This document shows positions 26,025-34,855 of a stretch of 64,000 bases of DNA, piece by piece. The notes below the pieces were generated by a model. That model saw only the letters and a program-made list of their open reading frames with translations. It was not told the DNA's origin and made no database searches. Made by a program: the position numbers and the translations under genes. Numbering within the stretch: position 1 is the first letter of the stretch; each line of letters begins with the position of its first letter. The DNA is from Inhella gelatinilytica. Its GTDB lineage: Bacteria > Pseudomonadota > Gammaproteobacteria > Burkholderiales > Burkholderiaceae_C. Location: the NCBI RefSeq assembly GCF_016093295.1, contig NZ_JAEDAL010000002.1:62001-126000 (forward strand), read 5' to 3'.

Positions 26025-27161
26025 TGGGGCGGTCACGGCGGCTGTGTCGACCGCCAATGCCGCGTCCAGGGCCAGCAGCAGGCGTTCGGCCTGGGGGTAG
26101 GGGCGGTCCTGCAGGCCCAGCCGCCCGCGCGCGTCGGCCTCGCACACCTGCATGAGCTCAGCAAAGCGCCCTGGGCGGCGCAGCGCATCGCAGCGCTGCA
26201 GCAGGCGCTGGACGGCCTCGGCCCCAAACCCCAGGCTTTGGTGAACATGGATGTGTTCGGCGCACGCCAGTCGGGCCAACTCTTTGCAATCGGTGGGAAC
26301 TTTCCAGCGTTCGCACAGCGCCGCCAGCGGTTGGAGCCCCGCCCGGTCATGGCCCATGTGCCGGGGCAACACATGGGGCGGAGTGAGGGCCTTGCCCAGG
26401 TCGTGCACCAAGGCCGCAAAGCGGACGGTGAGCGGCAAGCGGTGGGTCGCCGTGTGGGTGAGCACGAGTTCCAGGTGCGCACCCGTGTCGCCCTCGGGGT
26501 GGTGCTCCAGGGGCTGGGGCACGCCCCAGCAGGCGTCGAGCTCCGGGGCCAGGCGTTTGAGCGCCCCGCAGTCCCGAAGTACGGTGAGCATGCGCGCGGG
26601 GGCGGCCTCCATCAGCCCAGTAGCGAGCTCTTGCCACACGCGCTCGGCCACCAGGTGGTCGACTTCGCCCTCTTGCACCATGGTTTGGCACAGCGACAGG
26701 GTTTCTGGAGCCACCGAAAAATCGGTGAAACGCGCCGCAAACCGCGCCAGCCGCAGGATGCGCACCGGGTCTTCGGCAAAGGCGGGGCTGACGTGGCGCA
26801 GCACCTTGTTGTGCAAATCCGCCTGTCCACCGAACGGGTCAATGGCGCGCTCCTGCGCATCGAGGGCGATCGCATTGATGGTCAGGTCGCGTCGCGCCAG
26901 GTCTTCTTCCAACGTGACCTCGGGCGCCGCGTAGACCGCGAACCCTTTGTATCCGCGCCCGTTCTTGCGTTCGGTGCGCGCCAGCGCGTATTCCTCGTGG
27001 GTTGCGGGGTGCAAAAAGACGGGGAAGTCCTTGCCCACCGGCCGAAACCCGCGCGCCACCATCTGCTCTGGCGTGGCCCCCACGACCACCCAATCGTGAT
27101 CGTTCACGGGGCGGCCGAGCAGACGGTCTCGAACGGCGCCGCCGACTTGAAAAATTTGCAT
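25929..27161 (-). CDS. cca: Multifunctional CCA-adding tRNA nucleotidyltransferase
   Basis: Adds or repairs the 3' CCA of tRNAs, 410 residues, the size of the long HD-containing bacterial form. N-terminal nucleotidyltransferase motif VGGAVRDRLLG with the catalytic NDHDWVVVG, the ARRDLTINAIA motif, DPVRILRLARFAARF, and a C-terminal HD phosphohydrolase domain (VHDLGKAL). Its C-terminus lies antisense to the cobA 3' end for 96 bp. The start MQIFQVGG is typical. Most likely monocistronic. Confidence 0.96.
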   Translation of the reverse strand: MQIFQVGGAVRDRLLGRPVNDHDWVVVGATPEQMVARGFRPVGKDFPVFLHPATHEEYALARTERKNGRGYKGFAVYAAPEVTLEEDLARRDLTINAIALDAQERAIDPFGGQADLHNKVLRHVSPAFAEDPVRILRLARFAARFTDFSVAPETLSLCQTMVQEGEVDHLVAERVWQELATGLMEAAPARMLTVLRDCGALKRLAPELDACWGVPQPLEHHPEGDTGAHLELVLTHTATHRLPLTVRFAALVHDLGKALTPPHVLPRHMGHDRAGLQPLAALCERWKVPTDCKELARLACAEHIHVHQSLGFGAEAVQRLLQRCDALRRPGRFAELMQVCEADARGRLGLQDRPYPQAERLLLALDAALAVDTAAVTAPLLAAGASGPTLGRAVDLARREAITMALSPGR

Positions 27162-27340
27162 CTACGCACCCAGTACTTCGAAAGGATTTGATTCCACACA
27201 AAGGAGTAGGTGGAACTTCTGCAAAGTGTGCCTTGCATTGTCGATAGCATGCAGCCCGCTCTGGGCGCCGGTTTCACCGCAGTAGTGCCCAGAACCAATG
27301 TTTCGTGGGCAGGTCACCAGTTCTAAACAGAGAGGGTTAT

Positions 27341-28126
27341 ATGAGGGTAATTGCGGGGGGGATACTTTTAGTTGCACTCGGCGCAGCAAATGCGCAGAGC
27401 TTGCCTGAGTATACGGATCCAGATTTCTATTCGGTTTGCTTGAACGAAGGCGGCAACACAGAAAGTTGCGTGCGTCAAGCAAATATGCGCTACGGAAAGC
27501 ATTTCCGTGAATTGGGCCTGAATTCAGAATCACAATTCCAATTAAAGTCGCTCGTTCAATCTTGCTCCCGGAATGAGCAATGTGAATTGCGCGTTTACAA
27601 GAACGCTGCTGCAGCACTAAAGGCGCGAGTCGATGCGGCGCGCGCCGCTGCCGCCGAGCACCAGGCCAAAGTTGCTGCTGAACGTGCGGCCCTGGCAGAG
27701 CAACAGGCTAAAAGCGTATCGCAGCAGCCGGTCACCACTGTTGCTCCTGTAGCTCAAGCTTCCGAAGCTGCAAGCTCCTCCGCATCAGTACATCCAATTG
27801 GCGATGCGCCACATGCACCGTCGCCGGCAGGCGAGACTTCCAACTCCGCCGGGCCAGCGGCCGTGGCGAGCCAAGCAATAGAAGCGAACCCTGCTTCGAG
27901 TACCACCACCTCTCCTATGGTGGCGCAAGGTGTTGATGTGCAATCCGCACCTACGAGCGACAACGCCTCTGAGAGTGCTGGGGCTGAGGATGAGGCTGGC
28001 CAGCTTTCAGCGAAATTGGGACTGTGGCTGGGTAAGCTATTGATCTATGGGGGCCTTTTGGCTGGGATTGCGCTTCCGTTTTTGATGCCGCGAAGAGCCA
28101 AGCAAGTCGATGAAGTAATTTCCTGA
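27341..28126 (+). CDS. Exported protein with coiled coil and C-terminal TM
   Basis: Unknown protein of 261 residues from ATG 27341. Signal peptide 1-18 (ending AANA-QS), a small Cys-containing domain (about 20-90; CLNEGGNTESC and SCSRNEQC), an Ala/Glu/Gln-rich coiled coil (about 90-135), a long Ser/Ala/Pro-rich linker (135-225), then a transmembrane helix (about 235-255) and a basic tail PRRAKQ. It would be anchored in the inner membrane with the bulk in the periplasm. An upstream in-frame GTG/TTG would spoil the signal peptide. Fourteen bases separate it from the next membrane protein gene, so the two are probably co-transcribed. Confidence 0.7.
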   Translation: MRVIAGGILLVALGAANAQSLPEYTDPDFYSVCLNEGGNTESCVRQANMRYGKHFRELGLNSESQFQLKSLVQSCSRNEQCELRVYKNAAAALKARVDAARAAAAEHQAKVAAERAALAEQQAKSVSQQPVTTVAPVAQASEAASSSASVHPIGDAPHAPSPAGETSNSAGPAAVASQAIEANPASSTTTSPMVAQGVDVQSAPTSDNASESAGAEDEAGQLSAKLGLWLGKLLIYGGLLAGIALPFLMPRRAKQVDEVIS

Positions 28127-28139
28127 GTGGAGGTGTTAA

Positions 28140-28721
28140 ATGGATGCTCTAAAAGGCAAAAATAATGCGGAACAAGGTGGATTTGCTGTCACTGATCCGC
28201 AGGGTGTTTTGATATTTGGTGTTTCGCTAATTGTTGCACTTTTGTTCGAGCTTTTTTTGGCGGGAATTATCGATAAGCCAAAGGATGGTTTTCTTGAAAG
28301 ACTAATTGCGGGCCTTGTCTGTGGCGGTTTGGCTCTTGTAATAAATTCTCTGTTGATGTACCGGATACGTGCACTTTTGCCCGGTGTTCGATTGGATCTA
28401 GAACTGGGGGAGATCTCCTTCCCAGGGGGCGGCTTGGCTGCGAATGGCGTGTTTGATTACGTTCGACCGAAGTTCTGGATGCAATACTTGGATCGGATCG
28501 TCATCAAGACAGACCAAGTGACGCAAATCGGGTTGGATGCACGATGGAAAAAAGTTCCTTTTCTGGGTGACAAGGATGGCGAGCGTAGGGTTTGGACGCT
28601 GAGGCTGGATGGTGATTTCGGCTCAACGGGTATTGATTTTTCGAACAAGAAAAAGGCTGAGCAGGCCTATGGGCAGTTGGCGGCCTACTTGGAAGCAGGA
28701 TCACCGGTCGTTGTTCGTTGA
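28140..28721 (+). CDS. Two-helix membrane protein of unknown function
   Basis: Protein of 193 residues. A cytoplasmic N-terminus is followed by two membrane helices (about 24-43 and 55-75) and a C-terminal soluble domain of about 110 residues with beta-rich PH-like character (FWMQYLDRIVIKTDQVTQIGLD, split here by my reading, then RRVWTLRLDGDFGSTGIDF). The layout resembles small bPH/YdbS-type membrane proteins, but no family can be asserted. GGAGG lies upstream of the ATG. It follows the exported coiled-coil protein gene and is itself followed by a terminator, closing a two-gene unit. Confidence 0.7.
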   Translation: MDALKGKNNAEQGGFAVTDPQGVLIFGVSLIVALLFELFLAGIIDKPKDGFLERLIAGLVCGGLALVINSLLMYRIRALLPGVRLDLELGEISFPGGGLAANGVFDYVRPKFWMQYLDRIVIKTDQVTQIGLDARWKKVPFLGDKDGERRVWTLRLDGDFGSTGIDFSNKKKAEQAYGQLAAYLEAGSPVVVR

Positions 28722-28732
28722 TAGGGGGTTGC

Positions 28733-28774
28733 AGGCCGCCGAACCCAGGGCAGTCATCGGGTTCGCGGCCTTTT
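28733..28774 (+). terminator. Rho-independent terminator
   Basis: Stem AGGCCG(C)CGAACCC / GGGTTCGCGGCCT with one bulged C and a loop of 12 nt, followed by TTTA. It sits 12 bp after the stop of the two-helix membrane protein gene. Confidence 0.75.
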
Positions 28775-28810
28775 ATTTAATCGGTATGGTTTGGTTGAGG
28801 TTGAGTGGGA

Positions 28811-29503
28811 ATGAATCTGATCGATGTGATTGATCGGCAAAGTCCTGAAAATATGAGGAGTGTTTTGAAGGCGATGCTGTCGACTTTGATAACCCCCGCA
28901 TTTGGTGTGCATTCAAAGAGCGAGATTGAATTGGCCGTGTTTCGTGCCTTTATACAGATTGGCGCACTCCCGGACAATCCGCAAATTTATGAGTTGGTTT
29001 CTGGCTTGAGGATTTCACGAACAAAAGCCAGGAGGCTGATATATGACCATGAGTTGCGCACCAAATCGGAGGCGGATCTACATGAGGAGGCCCTAGCTAT
29101 TTTGAGGCGGCCCGTGCTGCAGAAGCGGGGTGACTCTCTTGCATTGGCAGTGGAGAGACCCTTGGTTTCGGACTACATCCGTGCGAAAGTCCAGGAGCGA
29201 GGCAGGCTGACCGATGGATCGTTCTCGCCGAATATAATTATCCTTGGCGTAGACGCTTATGCGGATTTGGTAGATTTCTTAATTCCGGATGCCAACAAAA
29301 AAGAAGCGATTGCATCAATGATCGCTGCGGGTGTGCCGGAAAATTCCGTCAAGGGCTTTATTGTCGCTGTTTGTAAAAAGCTGGCGTCAACCGTTGCGGA
29401 TGACGTGGGAAGGGCTGCGGTTGAGGAATACGTGTCGCCGATGATTGACGGTGGCTTTGAAAAATTTAGCGAACTGATGGTGTCAATTTTTAACAAATCT
29501 TAA
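28811..29503 (+). CDS. Cytosolic protein of unknown function
   Basis: Protein of 230 residues from ATG 28811 (an in-frame GTG at 28805 is possible). No signal peptide or membrane helix. Mostly helical; the segment GLRISRTKARRLIYDHELR looks like a helix-turn-helix-type unit, and the C-terminal half (SPNIIILGVDAYADLVDFL onward) is helical. It follows the terminator of the preceding pair, so it has its own transcript. Codon use is AT-rich like its two neighbours. I do not recognise the family; DNA binding is only a guess. Confidence 0.65.
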   Translation: MNLIDVIDRQSPENMRSVLKAMLSTLITPAFGVHSKSEIELAVFRAFIQIGALPDNPQIYELVSGLRISRTKARRLIYDHELRTKSEADLHEEALAILRRPVLQKRGDSLALAVERPLVSDYIRAKVQERGRLTDGSFSPNIIILGVDAYADLVDFLIPDANKKEAIASMIAAGVPENSVKGFIVAVCKKLASTVADDVGRAAVEEYVSPMIDGGFEKFSELMVSIFNKS

Positions 29504-29554
29504 AAGCTGACGACTGGCCCGGCGATTTTTGGGTGCTAGGGCAGACCTGCTTAT

Positions 29555-30256
29555 TTATCGAGCCGGCTCGTCCGCGCTCGCCCGATAAGGCTCGTCGTCC
29601 GGCACAAAGCGCTTTTCAGCGAGCGCATCGGCCACCCAGGCTTGAACGGCCGGGGTGGTCTCCAGGGTCTGAACATAAGCAGCGCACGCCCCACTCAGCG
29701 GCAGGCCGTAGCGTGTGAGGCGCATGGCCACGGGCGCGAAGTAGGCATCGACGGCGCCAAATGCACTGCCCATCAAGTAAGGGCCACCGTGGGCTTGCAG
29801 TTCGGGCGTCCACAGGGCTTCCAGGCGGGCCAGGTCGGCGCGCAAGCCGGGTTCGGTGGCCAGCAGGCGCTGGCCCACGGCGCGCAGGTCGCAGTCGATG
29901 TTCATGGGGCACAGGCGGCGCAGGTCCCCAAAGCCGCTGTGCATGGTGGCGGCCAGGCTGCGGGCCCGCGCCCGCGCTTTGGACTCGCGCGGCCACACGG
30001 CGTGCTCTGGGTGCAGGTCGGCTACGCGCTCGGCGATGGCCAGGCTGTCCCAGGTGGTGAAGCCGTCGTCTTCCACCAGTACCGGTACGCGGGCCGTGGG
30101 GCTGATCTGCCCGGCTTGGGCGCTGAACTGGGAGCCCGGCTGGAAGTGATCGAACAAGATCACCTCCTCCTCAAACGCGATGCCGTAATGCTTCAGCAGC
30201 ACCCAGGGGCGCATGGACCACGACGAGTAGTTCTTGTTGGCAATGACGAGTTTCAT
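29555..30256 (-). CDS. Glutathione S-transferase
   Basis: Cytosolic GST of 233 residues from the ATG at 30256. N-terminal thioredoxin-like domain starting MKLVIANKNYSSWSMRPWVLLKHYG, with the catalytic Ser in SSWS, and the cis-Pro segment ARVPVLVEDDGFTTWDSLAIAE. The C-terminal all-alpha domain includes a GSAFGAVDAYFAPV segment. The family conjugates or reduces electrophiles with glutathione; the substrate is unknown. It overlaps the stop of the upstream epimerase-like gene by ATGA. Confidence 0.9.
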   Translation of the reverse strand: MKLVIANKNYSSWSMRPWVLLKHYGIAFEEEVILFDHFQPGSQFSAQAGQISPTARVPVLVEDDGFTTWDSLAIAERVADLHPEHAVWPRESKARARARSLAATMHSGFGDLRRLCPMNIDCDLRAVGQRLLATEPGLRADLARLEALWTPELQAHGGPYLMGSAFGAVDAYFAPVAMRLTRYGLPLSGACAAYVQTLETTPAVQAWVADALAEKRFVPDDEPYRASADEPAR

Positions 30257-31164
30257 GCGAGAGCGCGGGGTTTGAGGTAAGTGGGCGCCAGGGCCTTGAG
30301 GCTGTGGGCGGGGAGCCCGAGTTCGGACAGGCCCGGCAAGTGGCCGGTGGCGACATTGGGAACACGCAGCGAGCGCAGGTTGTCGCGGCTGAGCAAGGGC
30401 CCGGGCAGGTGTTCGAACACCCAAGCTTGTAACCAAGCGAGCGCGGGGGGCAAGGCCAGAACCGGTCGCGGGCAGTGGGCCCAGCGCCCTGCCAACTGCA
30501 CCAACTCCCGCAACGTGAACACCTCGGGGCCGGCCAGCTCGTAGGTTTGACCGATGGTCTCCGGGTGCGTGAGCCCGTGGACCAAGGCACGCACCACATC
30601 GCCGACCCACACGGGCTGCAGGCGTGCCGTGGCACCCCCCAGCGCCATCACCGGCAGCCCGCGCTGTAGGCCGGCGAAGAGGTTCATGAATTGGTCTTCT
30701 GCGCCAAAAATGACCGAGGGGCGGTAAATCGTCCACTGCAGGCCGCTTTGGGCGCGCAGCGTGGTTTCCCCCCGGGCTTTGGCCATCAGGTAATGCGAAC
30801 CCGAGGCTTCTGCACCCTCCACACCCAAGGCGCTGAGGTGCAGCAGGCGCGGCACCTGGGCTTTCAGGCACGCGCGGGCCAAGCGGTGCGGCCACTGCAC
30901 CTGAATGCGCTCGAAGTCGGCCGCGCTGCCGTGCAGGATGGCAATCAAATTGATCACGGCATCCTGCCCCGCCAGCAGTTGCGCCAAGAAGGCTTCATCG
31001 CGCAGCACATCGCCGCGATGCACGGTGACGGCGGGCAAAGTCAACAAGGGGCGGGCTTGGCGGTCGCGCCGCGTGGGGACGGTGACGCGGTGCCCCGCAC
31101 GCTGCAACTGTTCACACAGGGCGCGCCCGACGAACCCACTGCCTCCGAGAACGAGGACGTTCAT
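30253..31164 (-). CDS. NDUFA9-like NAD(P)-binding SDR protein
   Basis: Atypical short-chain dehydrogenase of 303 residues, of the complex-I NDUFA9-like group. The Rossmann motif is GGSGFVGRAL at residues 7-16, followed by TRRDRQ at the end of beta2 and YLMAKARGE in place of the usual YxxxK. YRPSVIFGAEDQFMN is typical of this group. The C-terminal part is hydrophobic. Members have been linked to quinone or complex I biogenesis, but function here is unproven. Start ATG 31164 overlaps the transglycosylase stop by ATGA, and its stop overlaps the GST start. Confidence 0.85.
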   Translation of the reverse strand: MNVLVLGGSGFVGRALCEQLQRAGHRVTVPTRRDRQARPLLTLPAVTVHRGDVLRDEAFLAQLLAGQDAVINLIAILHGSAADFERIQVQWPHRLARACLKAQVPRLLHLSALGVEGAEASGSHYLMAKARGETTLRAQSGLQWTIYRPSVIFGAEDQFMNLFAGLQRGLPVMALGGATARLQPVWVGDVVRALVHGLTHPETIGQTYELAGPEVFTLRELVQLAGRWAHCPRPVLALPPALAWLQAWVFEHLPGPLLSRDNLRSLRVPNVATGHLPGLSELGLPAHSLKALAPTYLKPRALA

Positions 31165-33173
31165 GGCAACTCTCCATTGGCCGGCGGGGCTGACGCGGGT
31201 CGCGGTCCAATGCGCTGGCCCAGCCGCTCGCGAAGCAGCGCCTGGGGTTGACCCATCAGGCGGGCGTAGAGCGTGGCGTTGGCCAGCACCTTCTTGACGT
31301 AGTCCCGCGTCTCGGTAAACGGAATGGTCTCGGCCCACGCGGCAGCGTCCATTTCCGGGCCTTCGCGCCAGCGGCGGGAGCGGCTGGGCCCTGCGTTGTA
31401 GGCCGCCGCAGCCAAGGGCAAGGCGCCGCCAAAGTCGTCGAGCACCAGGCGCAAATAAGCCATTCCCAAGCGCAGATTGGTGTCCATGTCGGCGATCTGT
31501 CCACCCTGATACGGCAGCCCAATTTTCTTGGCCGTCCACTTGGCCGTCGCCGGCATGAGTTGCATCAGACCAGACGCGCCCACGCCGGAGCGCGCGTCCA
31601 AGATGAAGCGCGACTCTTGGCGGATCAGGCCATAGGGATCGGCCGGGTTGAGTCCGGCGGCCTGCGCGCGCTCTTGGACCTGGGTGCGGAAGGGCGTGGG
31701 AAAGCGTTGCCCCAGGTGCACCTCGTGCTTGGTTTTTTCGCTGGTGTTGATGCAACGATCCCAAACCTGCGCGTCACAGGCGCGCTGGGCTGCTGCGAGC
31801 AACTCCCGATCACCCAGGCCGCGCAGGCTGAAATTCCATTCGCGCACCCCTTCACTGCGCAGGCCGCTTTGGATCAGCAGCAGGGCGCGGCTCAGACCGG
31901 CGTGTTGGGTGGCGGCTTGGCGCTCGGCCTCGGTCAAGGGGGCGGGCACGGCGGGCAGGGCGAGGTTGGCGCCCACGTCTTCTGCCGCCAGTTGTCCGTA
32001 AAAGTGCAGGGGCGACGCCAACTGCAACAAGGCCCCGCGGGCCTCCCGACGGGCGGGTTCACCGCGTTCGCCTTCCGGCGCGCTGCGGTAACGGGCTTGG
32101 GCATGCCAGTACTGCCACGTGGGATCGCTGCGCAGGCTCTCGGGCATGCCACTCACCAGCGTTCGCAGCAGGTCCCAGTCGCCACTGCCGCTGTTCGTCC
32201 GCAGGGCCGCCCGGGCGCCAGCGCTCAGTGTTTCGTCGCTCCAATCGCCCACTTGGCTGCGCACGGCCAGGGCTTTGCGGTAATAACTGGCGGCGTCTTC
32301 GTGCAGGCGCGATGCCGCTTGCCGTCCGAATTGCGACCACACCCACTGCTTGAGCGCCGGGGGCAGGACTTCGGCCCAGCGGTTTTCCAGTTGCTCGGCG
32401 GGCCCTTCGGTGCTCTGCGCCGCTTGGCGCACCAGCGCGACGGCGATCTCCTCTTGGTGCCAGCGCCCTTTGGGCCGGGCCTTGCGCTGCAGGTACAGCG
32501 CCGGTTTGTCGTAGGCGAGTTCCAGCGACTGCTCATCGTGCTTCTTGAGCAGCCCCAGCGTCTGTCGAAACGCCTTGGTGCGACCCGCTTCGACCGTGCT
32601 GTTGATCTTGCGCCGAATGTCGTCGGTCCCGAAGACCTTGGTCTCCACCAGGGCTTCGGCCAGTGACTGGCACCCTTCGTCGGCTTCGCGCTGCGCCAAC
32701 CAAGCGGTCAGCGCGCGGTCTTTGAACGGACGCTTGTCGGCGTCTTTGACGGGGCGACCCAGACGATGTTCGGCATGCAGGGCGTGGCAATGCACTTCGC
32801 GGTCGTCGTCCATGCGAAAGCGCGGGTAGTCCGCGGCGAAGGCGGCCCAGTCCTTGCGGCGCCCGAGTTCCAGCAACCAGTCGTTGCGCAGGCGATCTTC
32901 CACATAGCTGCCCGGCCAGCGTTGGTAGAAGGCCTCGACATCGGCCACCGTGGTGGCCGGCAGTCGGCTGAACGTACGCCAGTAGTCCACCCAGGGGGCC
33001 AAGGGGTGCTGGGCTTGCTGGGCTTGGTCCGCCAGCCGGCTCAGGGCCGGCACATCGCGTTTGCGCCAAGCCTCGCGGGCAGCGTCCAACAGGGCATCCG
33101 CGGGCTGGGCATGGATCTGAAAGGGGAAGGCGGCCAGGGCGGCCCAGAGCAACTTCTTCAACATGGGTGTCAT
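31161..33173 (-). CDS. slt: Soluble lytic murein transglycosylase (Slt70-like)
   Basis: Periplasmic peptidoglycan lytic transglycosylase, 670 residues. Signal peptide ends QIHAQ; the ATG at 33164 (MLKKLL) is an alternative start three codons in. A long alpha-helical superhelix (U and L domains) precedes a C-terminal goose-type lysozyme domain: catalytic Glu in IRQESRF, then GASGLMQLMPATA and AAAYNAGPSRSRRW. It cleaves glycan strands to 1,6-anhydromuropeptides. First gene of a coupled three-gene unit with the NDUFA9-like and GST genes, divergent from the folate gene. Confidence 0.93.
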   Translation of the reverse strand: MTPMLKKLLWAALAAFPFQIHAQPADALLDAAREAWRKRDVPALSRLADQAQQAQHPLAPWVDYWRTFSRLPATTVADVEAFYQRWPGSYVEDRLRNDWLLELGRRKDWAAFAADYPRFRMDDDREVHCHALHAEHRLGRPVKDADKRPFKDRALTAWLAQREADEGCQSLAEALVETKVFGTDDIRRKINSTVEAGRTKAFRQTLGLLKKHDEQSLELAYDKPALYLQRKARPKGRWHQEEIAVALVRQAAQSTEGPAEQLENRWAEVLPPALKQWVWSQFGRQAASRLHEDAASYYRKALAVRSQVGDWSDETLSAGARAALRTNSGSGDWDLLRTLVSGMPESLRSDPTWQYWHAQARYRSAPEGERGEPARREARGALLQLASPLHFYGQLAAEDVGANLALPAVPAPLTEAERQAATQHAGLSRALLLIQSGLRSEGVREWNFSLRGLGDRELLAAAQRACDAQVWDRCINTSEKTKHEVHLGQRFPTPFRTQVQERAQAAGLNPADPYGLIRQESRFILDARSGVGASGLMQLMPATAKWTAKKIGLPYQGGQIADMDTNLRLGMAYLRLVLDDFGGALPLAAAAYNAGPSRSRRWREGPEMDAAAWAETIPFTETRDYVKKVLANATLYARLMGQPQALLRERLGQRIGPRPASAPPANGELP

Positions 33174-33228
33174 TGAACACCAGAAACCGAGGCCCTGCGG
33201 CGAGAACGGGCAGGCTCAAAATGGTGAT

Positions 33229-33783
33229 ATGAACCTGACCACTATGGATCGCGCCGCGCTGCGTCGCCACCTCAAAGCCGCGCGTGAACTGTGGCTGACG
33301 GATCACCCCGAAGCGCCGGCTGCGTTGGCGGGGCACTTGGCTTCGGTGTTGGCGCAGTTGGAGCCGCTGTGTCTGGGCCTGTATTGGCCCCTGCCAGGCG
33401 AATTCGATGCCCCGGCGTTTTGGCGGCAGCATGCCCTGACGGGGGTGACGGTGGCGCTTCCCTTTGCGTTTCGTGAGGGGCGGCGCATGGAATTCCGGCG
33501 GTGGGACGGGCAGGCCCCCTCGCAGACCGATGAAATGGGCATTCCTGCCCCGGTGGGGGCGGGTGTCGAACCCGACGTGGTCCTGGTGCCCTGTGTGGGT
33601 TACCGGACGGATGGCTATCGCCTGGGCTACGGAGGAGGGTACTTTGACCGCTGGCTGGCGGCCCGGCCCGGCGTGACGGCGGTGGGCGTGGCCTGGCAGA
33701 GCGCGCAGGTGGACTTCGCGGTGGCGCCGCATGACCAGGCCTTGCCCATCGTGGTGACCGACGCTGGGGTGTTGGCCCCCTGA
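33229..33783 (+). CDS. 5-formyltetrahydrofolate cyclo-ligase
   Basis: Converts 5-formyl-THF to 5,10-methenyl-THF using ATP. 184 residues from ATG 33229; ATG 33244 (MDRAALRRHL) is an alternative. The conserved ATP-binding GYGGGYFDRWL is near residue 130, and LYWPLPGEFD and VLVPCVGY match the family. It is divergent from the transglycosylase gene with a 55-bp gap. An upstream in-frame ATG at 33163 would overlap that gene's start and add a non-conserved extension. Confidence 0.92.
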   Translation: MNLTTMDRAALRRHLKAARELWLTDHPEAPAALAGHLASVLAQLEPLCLGLYWPLPGEFDAPAFWRQHALTGVTVALPFAFREGRRMEFRRWDGQAPSQTDEMGIPAPVGAGVEPDVVLVPCVGYRTDGYRLGYGGGYFDRWLAARPGVTAVGVAWQSAQVDFAVAPHDQALPIVVTDAGVLAP

Positions 33784-33903
33784 GTGAAGGGGGTCGGCGG
33801 GGCGTTTTGACCCCCTGAAATCGGTGGATTTCCTCCTTTTGGGGGGGTGCCGCAATGGGGGTGGGAGTGACAGAGTCGGGCCATCCGAGCCGGGGAGGTC
33901 GTC

Positions 33904-34290
33904 ATGGACGGACAAGCACTCGGGGGCCGTGCCCCCATCGCATCCACACTACGGGCCCGCTACGTGGCCGAACGCAAGGGCGCCCATGTGGTGCGGGTCT
34001 CCACCCGCGCCCGCGCCTTCAGCAGCGGCGGGGCCGAGTTGTGGTTGGAACTGTTGGTCAATGGGCAGCGTGCCGTGTTTGGCGAGCCCATCCTGTGGCA
34101 GGGGGGGACCCAAGACATCGAACTGGAATACGAGTTGATGCTGAACCCGGGCCAGACGGTGGACCTGCTGGCCATGAGCGGCTGTGCGCAAGCCCTGCCT
34201 TGCGGAATCGAACTGGAGTTGGAGCCGGCCGGGTGGATGGCTCCGTTGCTGCCGGCCCGCCGCCGCGTGGGTGACTTCTTGCCGGCTTGA
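33904..34290 (+). CDS. Hypothetical beta-rich protein
   Basis: Protein of 128 residues without signal peptide or membrane helix, predicted mostly beta-strand (AHVVRVSTRARAF, ELWLELLVNGQR, DIELEYELMLNPG). GGGGAGG lies 7 nt before the ATG, supporting the start. It has two Cys (GCAQALPCG). No family was recognised. It sits between the folate gene and the copper module, separate from both by about 100 bp. Confidence 0.6.
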   Translation: MDGQALGGRAPIASTLRARYVAERKGAHVVRVSTRARAFSSGGAELWLELLVNGQRAVFGEPILWQGGTQDIELEYELMLNPGQTVDLLAMSGCAQALPCGIELELEPAGWMAPLLPARRRVGDFLPA

Positions 34291-34389
34291 CCTGCATTAA
34301 CCCTCGAGCCTTGCCAAAGGGGGGCTTGGTGGTGAAATCTCCGCCGTGTCGGTGGCGCCGGGGCGCACCGTGGAACAAGGACACGACGG

Positions 34390-34845
34390 ATGAAACGACG
34401 AACCGCATGGATGGCGCTGGCGAGCGCTGGAATGGCCCCGGCCCTGTGGGCACAAGGGGCCTTGCCCAAGGTGGTGGTCTGGAAGGGCCCGCAATGCGGG
34501 TGCTGCAAGGACTGGATTGAGCACCTGCGTCAGCAGGGCTTCTCCGACATCCAAGTGCATGAGGACGGCAACGATGAAGCGCGTCAGCGCCTCAAAATGC
34601 CGCTTGCTTTGGGGTCTTGCCACACGGCCCAAATTGGGCGCTATGTGATCGAAGGGCATGTGCCCGCGGCGGACATCAAGCGCTTGCTCAAAAACCAAAC
34701 CGACGCGCTGGGGCTGGCAGTTCCCGGCATGCCCGTCGGGTCGCCCGGAATGGACGGCCCGGCCTATGGCGGTCGGCACGACCCCTATGAAGTGCTGTTG
34801 GTGCGCCGCGACGGCAGCACACGCGTGTTTCAAACCTACCGCTGA
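34390..34845 (+). CDS. DUF411 metal-binding protein
   Basis: Exported protein of 151 residues: signal peptide (about 1-21, ending LWAQ), then VVVWKGPQCGCCKDW with a CxCC metal site and a second GSCHTA Cys-His site. This is the DUF411 (CcoS/CopG-like) fold, thioredoxin-like, repeatedly found in copper-resistance loci. A role in periplasmic copper binding or transfer is inferred. The stop is 10 bp before the CusF-like gene, a likely two-gene copper operon. Confidence 0.85.
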   Translation: MKRRTAWMALASAGMAPALWAQGALPKVVVWKGPQCGCCKDWIEHLRQQGFSDIQVHEDGNDEARQRLKMPLALGSCHTAQIGRYVIEGHVPAADIKRLLKNQTDALGLAVPGMPVGSPGMDGPAYGGRHDPYEVLLVRRDGSTRVFQTYR

Positions 34846-34855
34846 TGAGGATCGT

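Larger units (their letters stand above)
27162..29554. other. AT-richer islet with three unknown genes
   Basis: Base composition drops visibly against both flanks: frequent A/T-ending codons, runs such as TTTTTT and AATAAT, and few GGC/GCG strings. It lies between cca and a glutathione S-transferase gene. It holds a Pro/Ala-linker envelope protein, a two-helix membrane protein and a cytosolic alpha-helical protein, none of a family I recognise. Codon use unlike the neighbours suggests acquisition by transfer. No integrase, tRNA target or flanking repeat was seen. Confidence 0.6.

Noticed and set aside
33788-33816. Inverted repeat AGGGGGTC / GACCCCCT after the folate gene
   Set aside because: The arms are separated by 13 bp and no T-run follows, so it is not a convincing terminator.
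34291-34389. CueR/MerR-like dyad CCTT-N4-AAGG upstream of the DUF411 gene
   Set aside because: The arms are only four bases and the spacing does not match the MerR-family promoter; not strong enough to list.
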